From: JALYGK01 sp036259835
GTDB taxonomy: Bacteria > Actinomycetota > UBA4738
NCBI GenBank assembly: GCA_036259835.1
Contig: DATABA010000073.1
Location: 1 to 16,697 of the forward strand
Reading direction: 5' to 3'
Length of the DNA: 16,697 bases
Shown here: one piece after another, positions 1-6,185 of the stretch
Layout: each line of letters opens with the position of its first letter
Position numbering within the stretch: position 1 is the first letter of the stretch
Translations under genes and position numbers: made by a program
Notes under the pieces: generated by a model
The model's database searches: none
What the model was told of the DNA's origin: nothing
Seen by the model: only the letters and a program-made list of their open reading frames with translations

Positions 1-361
1 ACAGGATCAGCGTCTTGGGGTTGGTTTCGAGAAAGACGCCGAACTCTTCCACCGCCCGCCCAAGGTCTCCGCCGAGAAACGAACGGTGATCCGCAACCTT
101 CTGTCCTTCGCCCACCCGCTCGATGGCCAGCGCTCGGATTCCGTCGGCGGCCTCCAGAAAGCCCCTGTCGATGGCAGGTTCGAGCGCGTTCCACACCGCG
201 GACAGGAACTTCGGCTTTGTGGCGAAGACTCGCCATACAGAGGCCACGACGTTGACCTGAAGGACCTCTTTGATCCGCTCGTAGACTTCGGCGACGTCCC
301 CGGAAGCCTCGTTCTCGCTGATTTCTTCGAGTTTCAGATCGCGACGTCTCCCGTCGGCCAT
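1..361 (-). CDS. DehI-like (halocarboxylic acid dehydrogenase family) protein, N-terminal part, 3' end cut by window
   Basis: Reading the minus strand from an ATG at 361 gives 120 codons open to the window edge, beginning MADGRRRDLKLEEISENEA. A good ribosome site (GGGAGGGTGAC) directly precedes the ATG. The visible part contains SGDVAEVYERIKEVLQVNVV, then a W-R-x-F-A-x-x-P segment and FLEAADGIRALA. This pattern of helices resembles the first repeat of the DehI family, whose founding member is a 2-haloacid dehalogenase of about 300 residues built from two tandem helical repeats. The catalytic aspartate of known DehI lies in the missing half, so dehalogenase activity cannot be judged. Many actinobacterial relatives are uncharacterised, and a more general AhpD-like helical protein is an alternative. 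It lies 81 nt downstream of the Ca2+/H+ antiporter gene on the same strand and may share its transcript. The family call is from recognition of the pattern, not from a search. Confidence 0.55.
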   Translation of the reverse strand, partial: MADGRRRDLKLEEISENEASGDVAEVYERIKEVLQVNVVASVWRVFATKPKFLSAVWNALEPAIDRGFLEAADGIRALAIERVGEGQKVADHRSFLGGDLGRAVEEFGVFLETNPKTLIL

Positions 362-442
362 GTCACCCTCCCAGTGGTTCCTCGTTGCAGCTTTCCCTCT
401 TCGGGCGGTGGTTCAACCTGAGGGATCTCGTTCGAGCAGACG

Positions 443-1498
443 CTAGATGCTCCGGACGAAGAAGAACGAGATCGCGATGATGGCGTACGCCCCGAGAAGC
501 TGCGCGCCCTCGAGCCAATTGCTCCGTCCGTCGTGGGCGATGAACTGCATCAGGATCGTGGCGAGCCCAACCGCTGCCACCTCGAACGTGCTGAACACGA
601 AGTCCATTGGGTTACCGACGGCGAGGCTGATGAAAACGAGCGCTGGCGCGACGAACAGCGCGATCTGCGTGGAGGACCCGATGGCGATCTCCAGCGTGAT
701 GTCCATCTTGTTCCGGGCCGCGAAGACGACGGCGGCCCCGTGCTCGGCGGCGTTCCCGATGATGGGAACCAGGATGAGCCCCACGAAGAACTTCGACAGG
801 CCAAGCTCACCCAGTGCTGGCTCGAGGGTGGAGACCAACAGCTCGGCCTCCAGCGCGACCACCGCGGTGGAAACCACCAGGAGCACAAGGGCCTTCCGCC
901 TGGACCAGTGCGCCTGCTCTTCTTCGGTGGGCGCGCGAAACAGGTGCTCGTGGGTGACCATCGTGAAGATCAACGCGCCGGCGTATAGCGCGATCAGGAT
1001 GCCGGCGACCGTTCCGCTCACGACCTCACGCTGGATGAAGGTCTGCTGTCCGGTGGTCAGCACGAACAGGGCGGGCATCAGCAGCCCCGTGACGGCCAGC
1101 CCAAGGGACGTCGCATGGATGCCGGCGGATTGCGCGTTGAACCGTTGCTCGCGGTGGCGAAGCCCGCCGAACAGGAACGACAGCCCAAGCACGAAGAGGA
1201 GGTTCCCCAGGATCGAGCCCGTCAGGGACGCCTTGACAACTTCGAGCTCTCCCTCGAGGACCAGGAAGATCGCGATGATCAGCTCGGTGACGTTCCCGAA
1301 GGTGGCGTTGAGGAAACCGCCCATTCGAGGGCCGGCGTGAAGCGCGAGCTCCTCGGTGCTCTTCCCGATCAGGCCCGCCAGGGGAAGGATGGCTCCGGCC
1401 GCCGACACGAATGCCACAAGGTCCTCGTGCAGGACGAAATCGGCGACCAGTGAGACGGGGACCAGAACCAGCAGCCAGCTCAGTCGAGGCCTGAACAC
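443..1498 (-). CDS. cax: Ca2+/H+ antiporter, CaX family
   Basis: A 351-residue integral membrane protein predicted to exchange cytoplasmic Ca2+ for protons. It shows both signature repeats of the CaX branch of the cation/Ca2+ exchanger superfamily. The first is around residues 46-76 (GKSTEELALHAG followed by GNVTELIIA, with the key G68-N69-V-T-E72). The second is around 247-284 (IIGNAAEHGAAVVFAARNK, then SSTQIALFVAP). About eleven hydrophobic segments are visible, with an acidic, His-containing loop around 183-201 (HEHLFRAPTEEEQ) between the two halves. The open frame extends upstream to 1657, but those 53 codons overlap the preceding gene and look non-natural. I therefore chose the GTG at 1498, which gives the usual family length and puts the first membrane helix right after a short basic N-terminus (FRPRL). 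A GAGGG lies about 15 nt upstream, a weak ribosome site. It is the second gene of a probable minus-strand operon. The function call is firm; the start is less so. Confidence 0.9.
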   Translation of the reverse strand: MFRPRLSWLLVLVPVSLVADFVLHEDLVAFVSAAGAILPLAGLIGKSTEELALHAGPRMGGFLNATFGNVTELIIAIFLVLEGELEVVKASLTGSILGNLLFVLGLSFLFGGLRHREQRFNAQSAGIHATSLGLAVTGLLMPALFVLTTGQQTFIQREVVSGTVAGILIALYAGALIFTMVTHEHLFRAPTEEEQAHWSRRKALVLLVVSTAVVALEAELLVSTLEPALGELGLSKFFVGLILVPIIGNAAEHGAAVVFAARNKMDITLEIAIGSSTQIALFVAPALVFISLAVGNPMDFVFSTFEVAAVGLATILMQFIAHDGRSNWLEGAQLLGAYAIIAISFFFVRSI

Positions 1499-1524
1499 TG
1501 CTCTTGAGCGTTGCCCTCTTCGCT

Positions 1525-1542
1525 TGCCGGCAAACTCCGGCA
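1525..1542 (-). other. Small intercistronic hairpin between the Na/Pi-like and CaX genes
   Basis: The arms TGCCGG and CCGGCA can pair around a 6-nt loop, just after the TAA stop of the upstream gene and ahead of the CaX start. There is no T-run on the transcribed strand, so it is not a normal intrinsic terminator. It could modulate processing or translation between the two genes, or be chance in GC-rich DNA. Confidence 0.25.
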
Positions 1543-1548
1543 GCGGGC

Positions 1549-2775
1549 TTACTGGGTGATCGGACCGAGGATCCGGCCCGACAGCAGGAGGATGGCCGGC
1601 AGGACGAACAACCCGATGACGAAGATCGTCAGTCGCTTGGTCGATGTGACCACCCATTCATCCAGGGCCAGCACGACGCGCTGAAGCGCGGGATAGAAGA
1701 ACAGGAGGAAGATCACTGTGATGATCGCGACGCCGATCGCTTCGGACAGCACCACCTGGACCCCGTCCGGCCGTCCGAGCAGCATCGCCGCGACCAGGGT
1801 ATCGGCGAGCGTGGTGATGTTCGCTCCCATGATGTAGGGCATCGCTTCTTTCCTGTCCACGTAGCCCTTCGCCGCAAGCGGTACGAGAACGGTTATCGCC
1901 ACCGAGACGGAGAGCGTCAGCAGCGCAGCGAGGCAACCCAGGAAGAACATCGGCCACGGCTTCTTGAGCCAGTGCTGCTTTCCTTCGGCCGCGCGGTGCC
2001 CGTCGATTTGCGGGAGGACCCGGTCCAGGAGCCGGAATGAAAGAAGGATCGCCACCAGGCCGAGCGGGAAAAGAAGGCCTCCCGGCAACGCGTCCCTGGC
2101 CGGGTTGACGATCCACGACCACCCCAACTCGATCAAGCCCTGTACCTCTGATGACGCGGTCCACTGCACGCCGGAGAGGAAGCCGGTCTTCAGGAGTCCG
2201 TAGCCCAGGAACATGCCCGGGATGTAGACGATCGCGGTGAGCGAGAGCGCCAGAACGCCCATACCCACTGACTCCCGCCGGTTCTTGCTCTTCATGGCGT
2301 ACAGGAACCCGACCAAAAGAACGATGAACGACGCGCCAAGCCGTGACCCGGAGAGCATCGTGAACGTCTGAAGCCGGGAAAGTGCGTCCGCCGCGAAGAG
2401 CGCCAGCGATACCGCGGCCACGGGGGACCCGGAGAGGACGAAGTACGCCCCGATCCACCCCAGTCCGAGCGTGCTCACGGCGTTGTCGAAGGGGAAGGTG
2501 CCTTCGAGATGTGGAGCGAGCGCCGTGGCTCCAGCCTTCATGAGCTGAATGGCCAGGACGAACAGGAAGATTGCCGGGATGAAGTGGAGCAGCTTGGTTC
2601 CGAGCAACCGCCATCCGCGGCTTTGGTCTTCGCCGGTCTCAGCGATGGCTGAGGGGGGTTTTTCGGCGGCCGTTGCGTCGTGTCCGTCGGGAGTAGGCGT
2701 CACGGGGGACGCCTCGGGCACGATGATCCGGGGCGTATGCGACTGACCCGTGGAGGTTGGGGTTTCGGATGCCAT
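1549..2775 (-). CDS. Divergent Na+/phosphate cotransporter-family membrane protein (NptA/SLC34-like)
   Basis: A 408-residue protein with a Pro/Thr-rich, probably disordered cytoplasmic N-terminus (1-57) followed by about nine membrane segments. Two inverted-repeat-like cores are recognisable: residues 106-156 (GWIGAYFVLSGS, then SGSRLGASFIVLL) and residues 277-332 (LSVSVAITVLVP, then YIMGANITTLADTLVAAM). The second closely follows the Na/Pi-cotransporter pattern, in which a QSSS motif is followed by a GANIGTT motif. Here the QSSS positions read LSGS and LSVS, and GANIGTT reads GANITTL, so the usual glutamines of the substrate site are replaced. The family is likely, but phosphate as the substrate is uncertain; another anion or a different coupling ion is possible. 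The ATG at 2775 has no ribosome site, but a promoter-like pair lies upstream. The CaX and DehI-like genes follow on the same strand, so a link between ion homeostasis and this carrier is an inference from context. Confidence 0.7.
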   Translation of the reverse strand: MASETPTSTGQSHTPRIIVPEASPVTPTPDGHDATAAEKPPSAIAETGEDQSRGWRLLGTKLLHFIPAIFLFVLAIQLMKAGATALAPHLEGTFPFDNAVSTLGLGWIGAYFVLSGSPVAAVSLALFAADALSRLQTFTMLSGSRLGASFIVLLVGFLYAMKSKNRRESVGMGVLALSLTAIVYIPGMFLGYGLLKTGFLSGVQWTASSEVQGLIELGWSWIVNPARDALPGGLLFPLGLVAILLSFRLLDRVLPQIDGHRAAEGKQHWLKKPWPMFFLGCLAALLTLSVSVAITVLVPLAAKGYVDRKEAMPYIMGANITTLADTLVAAMLLGRPDGVQVVLSEAIGVAIITVIFLLFFYPALQRVVLALDEWVVTSTKRLTIFVIGLFVLPAILLLSGRILGPITQ

Positions 2776-2787
2776 GTCTGATCAAGA

Positions 2788-2816
2788 CTGACCGAACAGA
2801 GGCGGTACGATACAAG
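2788..2816 (+). promoter_or_regulatory. Candidate leuS promoter
   Basis: CTGACC (2788-2793) and TACAAG (2811-2816) are spaced by 17 nt, each a four-of-six match to the housekeeping consensus. Transcription would begin near 2823, giving a leuS leader of roughly 55-75 nt depending on the start codon. The box sits back to back with the divergent promoter, so the two could compete for polymerase. Confidence 0.3.
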
Positions 2817-2835
2817 CTGCCCTCGGGTGTAGCAA
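2807..2835 (-). promoter_or_regulatory. Candidate promoter for the minus-strand transporter operon
   Basis: On the minus strand, TTGCTA (2835-2830) and TATCGT (2812-2807) are separated by 17 nt. Each matches four of six consensus positions for the housekeeping sigma factor. Transcription would start near 2800, giving a leader of about 25-30 nt before the ATG at 2775. Its -10 overlaps the proposed leuS -10 on the other strand. Confidence 0.35.
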
Positions 2836-2878
2836 TCAGGCGATACAACGGCGCGCGTGGGCGGAATGTCCGGACCCG

Positions 2879-5371
2879 GTGACCAAAGTGCTTTCTCCTA
2901 TGGCGAAGACAATTCCTCCTTATAGACCCGGCGACATCGAACCGAAATGGCAGGACGCGTGGGAACGCGACGGCCTGTTTCGGGCGGTCGATGAAGGCGA
3001 CGCTCGGCCTCGGTTCTTCAAGCTCCACATGTTCCCGTATCCATCGGGCGACCTTCACATGGGCCATGCAGAGGCTTTCGCCATCAGCGACATCATCGCC
3101 AGGTATCGCTGGATGCAGGGATACAACGTCCTGCATCCAATTGGCTGGGACGCGTTCGGGTTACCGGCAGAGAACGCTGCGATCAGCCGCGGCCTCCACC
3201 CGAAGGAGTGGACGTACGGCAACATCGAACAGCAACGGCGGACGTTCAAGCGCTACGGGATGGCGTTCGACTGGACCCGCCAGCTCAACACGTGCGACCC
3301 CGAGTACTACCGGTGGACGCAGTGGCTGTTCCTGGTGCTGTACCGGAGAGGACTGGCGTATCGAAAGCTCGCTCCCACCAACTGGTGTCCGAAGGACCAG
3401 ACAGTCCTCGCCAACGAGCAGGTCGTCCAGGGGCGGTGCGAGCGCTGCGGCACTCCGGTCGTCCGGAGAGACCTGACCCAGTGGTTCTTCAAGATCACCG
3501 AGTACGCCGACCGGCTCCTGGACGACATGGAACAACTGGAGTGGTCCGACCGCGTCCTCACACAGCAACGGAACTGGATCGGACGATCTCACGGCGCTGA
3601 AGTCGATTTCCGCATCGACGAGACCGGCGACCCCATCACCGTCTTCACCACTCGCCCTGACACGCTGTGGGGCGTGACCTTCTTCGTGTTCGCCACCGAA
3701 CATCCGTTGGTCTCGAAGCTGGCCGAGTTGGGTGGCACGCAGGACGCTGTGAAGGAGCTCCAGGACCGTTACCAGCGGCTCTCGGCGGCCGAACGTGACG
3801 ACGAGCTGACCCGTGAGGGCGTCGCTCTGGGCGTGCACGCGGTCAATCCCGTCAACGGCGAGCGCGTTCCGTGCTACGTCGCGCCCTACGTCCTGATGGA
3901 GTACGGGACCGGTGCCGTGATGGGCGTACCCGCCCACGATCAGCGCGACTTCGAGTTCGCCCGCGAGCACGAGTTGGAGGTTCGCGTGGTCATCCAGCCG
4001 GAGGGCGCCTCGCCTAAGGGTGAAGAAATGCAGGAGGCGTGGACCGGTGAAGGAGTGATGGTGAACTCCGGCCCCTTCGATGGGTCCCGATCGCCCGAGT
4101 CGATCCCGTCGGTGATCCAGTGGCTGGAGCGGGAAGGCAAGGGCGGAGCCGGCAAGTCCTATCGGCTTCGCGACTGGCTGATCTCGCGTCAGCGGTACTG
4201 GGGGCCACCGATCCCCATCATTCGCTGCCCTACGTGCGGAGACGTCGAGGTGCCCGAGAGGGATCTTCCCGTCGTGCTGCCCGACGACGTCGACTTCTCA
4301 CCGCAGGGGGAGTCGCCCCTGGCGAAGCACGAGGGCTTCGTGAACGTCACGTGCCCTTCGTGCGGCGGCGCGGCACGCCGTGAAACCGACACCTTGGACA
4401 CGTTCGTCGACTCGTCCTGGTACTTCCTCCGGTTCGCATCGCCACATGACGATGAAGAAGCTTTCTCAAAGAAAGCCGTGCAGGACTGGCTTCCGGTGGA
4501 CACGTACAGCGGCGGCATCGAACACGCCATCCTGCACCTGCTCTATTCCCGGTTCATCACCAAGGTGCTGTTTGACGAAGGGCTGGTTTCGTTCACGGAG
4601 CCCTTCACCGAGCTGGTGAACCAGGGAATGGTCCTGTTCCAGGGCGAGGGAATGTCCAAGAGCAAGGGCAACCTCGTCGAGCTCGGACCGACCATCGAAG
4701 AATGGGGCGCCGACGCCGTTCGGCTGGCCATGATGTTCTCCGGGCCGATCCAGGACGACATGGACTACGACGCCGTGTCCGTTTCCGGTGTGAACCGGTG
4801 GCTGGGAAGGGTGTGGCGGACGGTCCATGAGGCGGCCAGCGTGGATGGAGCCGGTTCATCGACGGATGGAGGCGGGACCGAAGACCTGCGGCGATTCACG
4901 CACAGAACGATCAAGGCCACGACCGGCCACTTCGACCGCTACCACTTCAACCTGGCGATCTCGCGGTTGATGACGCTCACCACCGAGTTGCGGCGCTCGT
5001 TGGACCAGGGAAGATCGGTATCGGCGATTCGGGAGGCTGCCGAAACACTGGTTCGCGTGCTGGCTCCGATCGCGCCGCACATATCGGAGGAGCTATGGGC
5101 TGGGGCGCTTGGACACGGCGAAACCGTGATCGCTTCGGGATGGCCGCAATGGGACGAGGCGCTGGCCCGGGAAGAAGAAGTCGTGATGGTGGTTCAAGTC
5201 GACGGGAAGGTCCGCGATCGAATCACGGTGACGCCCGAGATTACCGAAGACGAGTGCCGGGAGCTTGCGGTCGGTTCGCCGCGCGTCAAGAGCCACCTCA
5301 ACCGGCGGAGCATCGACCGCGTGGTCGTCAGGCCACCCCGGCTGGTCAACATCGTTACGCGACCATCGTAG
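2879..5371 (+). CDS. leuS: Leucyl-tRNA synthetase
   Basis: Charges tRNA-Leu with leucine in the cytoplasm. The 830-residue length is typical of bacterial LeuRS. The class I HIGH motif is HMGH (residues 60-63, within FPYPSGDLHMGHAEA). The zinc-type CPKDQTVLANEQV segment follows near 190-205. The CP1 editing domain is seen from TTRPDTLWG (near 255) to GTGAVMGVPAHDQRDFEFA (near 345). WYFLRFASP and YSGGIEHAILHLLYSRF (near 520-560) come before the KMSKS loop, which reads GMSKS at 591-595. The anticodon-binding domain fills the rest, ending in a small C-terminal domain (VQVDGKVRDRI). The start is uncertain: GTG 2879 is the longest choice, GTG 2888 has GGTGA 5 nt upstream, and ATG 2900 gives the natural-looking MAKTIPPYRPGDIEPKWQ. 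The gene is transcribed divergently from the transporter operon and followed by a hairpin. The function is certain. Confidence 0.97.
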   Translation: MTKVLSPMAKTIPPYRPGDIEPKWQDAWERDGLFRAVDEGDARPRFFKLHMFPYPSGDLHMGHAEAFAISDIIARYRWMQGYNVLHPIGWDAFGLPAENAAISRGLHPKEWTYGNIEQQRRTFKRYGMAFDWTRQLNTCDPEYYRWTQWLFLVLYRRGLAYRKLAPTNWCPKDQTVLANEQVVQGRCERCGTPVVRRDLTQWFFKITEYADRLLDDMEQLEWSDRVLTQQRNWIGRSHGAEVDFRIDETGDPITVFTTRPDTLWGVTFFVFATEHPLVSKLAELGGTQDAVKELQDRYQRLSAAERDDELTREGVALGVHAVNPVNGERVPCYVAPYVLMEYGTGAVMGVPAHDQRDFEFAREHELEVRVVIQPEGASPKGEEMQEAWTGEGVMVNSGPFDGSRSPESIPSVIQWLEREGKGGAGKSYRLRDWLISRQRYWGPPIPIIRCPTCGDVEVPERDLPVVLPDDVDFSPQGESPLAKHEGFVNVTCPSCGGAARRETDTLDTFVDSSWYFLRFASPHDDEEAFSKKAVQDWLPVDTYSGGIEHAILHLLYSRFITKVLFDEGLVSFTEPFTELVNQGMVLFQGEGMSKSKGNLVELGPTIEEWGADAVRLAMMFSGPIQDDMDYDAVSVSGVNRWLGRVWRTVHEAASVDGAGSSTDGGGTEDLRRFTHRTIKATTGHFDRYHFNLAISRLMTLTTELRRSLDQGRSVSAIREAAETLVRVLAPIAPHISEELWAGALGHGETVIASGWPQWDEALAREEEVVMVVQVDGKVRDRITVTPEITEDECRELAVGSPRVKSHLNRRSIDRVVVRPPRLVNIVTRPS

Positions 5372-5382
5372 GTTCGTCGGCC

Positions 5383-5399
5383 CACCCGCCTCGCGGGTG
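5383..5399 (+). terminator. Hairpin after leuS, possible terminator without U-run
   Basis: CACCCGC and GCGGGTG form a perfect 7-bp GC-rich stem around a CTC loop, starting 12 nt after the leuS stop. No T-run follows (TGACGTAA), so classical intrinsic termination is doubtful, although U-tract-less hairpins are often proposed as terminators in high-GC actinobacteria. It separates leuS from the comEA-comEC unit. Confidence 0.4.
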
Positions 5400-5411
5400 T
5401 GACGTAATTCA

Positions 5412-5440
5412 CTGACAGCGCCTCCCTCGGCTGATAGCGT
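5412..5440 (+). promoter_or_regulatory. Candidate promoter for comEA-comEC
   Basis: CTGACA (5412-5417, five of six to TTGACA) is followed after 17 nt by TAGCGT (5435-5440), which fits TANNNT. It lies between the leuS hairpin and comEA and would give a leader of about 75 nt. This is sequence resemblance only. The remaining part of the 150-nt gap, about 5441-5510, is pyrimidine-rich and shows nothing else. Confidence 0.35.
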
Positions 5441-5522
5441 CGCGTCACCTTCCGGGCGACTTCCAGCGCCCCATTAGTCTGCCTCCCTCTCGATCCTTCC
5501 CTTCTTCACGCACGGCGGATGG

Positions 5523-6182
5523 ATGCGAGGTGGCGCCTTGATCGGAGAGCCAGTTCGGGAACGGCTTCGATCGCTGGAGCGCGGCGACTTGATTGGGTTC
5601 CTCGTCGTTGCGGTCCTCCTCGTCGGAGGCGCGGTTTTCTGGTACGTGCGGTCTCTCCCCGCCGCGGTTCGGGTCGAGACGGCCATCAGCCCGGCACACT
5701 CGGCCGCCAAGCCGGCCGTCAGTCCGTCGCCGTCGCCGGGTGTCGTTGTGGTGTACGTCTCGGGATGGGTGGAGCGTCCGGGCGTGTACGAATTCGAGGA
5801 AGGGGATCGCGTCGTCGATGCCATCGAGCGGGCCGGCGGACCGAAGAAGGGCGCCGACCTGAACGCCCTGAACCTCGCAGCGTTCTTGACCGACGCACAG
5901 CAGGTCCTGGTCATGAAGAAGGGCCAGGCACCGGCGCCGCCGACCTCGGGATCTGCGACCGGAGGCGGTACGACGACAGGCCCCGCGGGTGGCCCGATCA
6001 ACCTGAACACCGCCACGCTGGAACAGCTCGAAACCCTTCCGGGGATCGGTCCGGCTCTCGGACAGCGCATCATCGACTACCGCGAGCAACAGGGGCCATT
6101 CCAGAGCGTGGAGGACCTCCTCGAGGTGTCTGGAATAGGGGAGAAGCGACTGGCCGATCTCCAGGACCAGGTGACGGTGTGA
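5523..6182 (+). CDS. comEA: ComEA, competence DNA receptor (SLBB plus helix-hairpin-helix)
   Basis: A membrane-anchored double-stranded DNA-binding protein that hands incoming DNA to the ComEC channel during natural transformation. Of 219 residues, 1-20 are cytoplasmic and charged and 22-42 form a single membrane helix (LIGFLVVAVLLVGGAVFWYV). A Pro/Ser linker (52-72) leads to an SLBB domain at 74-133 (VVVYVSGWVERPGVYEFEEG, then AGGPKKGADLNALNLA). A Gly/Thr-rich linker (137-157) leads to the C-terminal tandem helix-hairpin-helix domain at 158-219 (INLNTATLEQLETLPGIGPA, later VSGIGEKRL). This order is the standard ComEA plan. The ATG at 5523 was kept, but a TTG at 5538 has a better ribosome site (AGGTGG, 4 nt spacing) and would remove only five residues. 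The gene is separated from comEC by 3 nt, so the two are surely co-transcribed. Confidence 0.95.
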   Translation: MRGGALIGEPVRERLRSLERGDLIGFLVVAVLLVGGAVFWYVRSLPAAVRVETAISPAHSAAKPAVSPSPSPGVVVVYVSGWVERPGVYEFEEGDRVVDAIERAGGPKKGADLNALNLAAFLTDAQQVLVMKKGQAPAPPTSGSATGGGTTTGPAGGPINLNTATLEQLETLPGIGPALGQRIIDYREQQGPFQSVEDLLEVSGIGEKRLADLQDQVTV

Positions 6183-6185
6183 TCG

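Noticed and set aside
86..421. Plus-strand open frame of 111 codons at the left edge
   Set aside because: Antisense to the DehI-like frame, which has a good ribosome site and a recognisable family pattern.
447..1340. Plus-strand open frame of 297 codons opposite the CaX gene
   Set aside because: Low-complexity Ser/Arg/Thr composition and no motifs. The minus-strand CaX protein has both family signatures.
1499..1657. Upstream extension of the CaX frame by 53 codons
   Set aside because: It overlaps the end of the preceding transporter gene, is rich in Pro/Arg/His and is not like a CaX N-terminus. GTG 1498 gives the family length.
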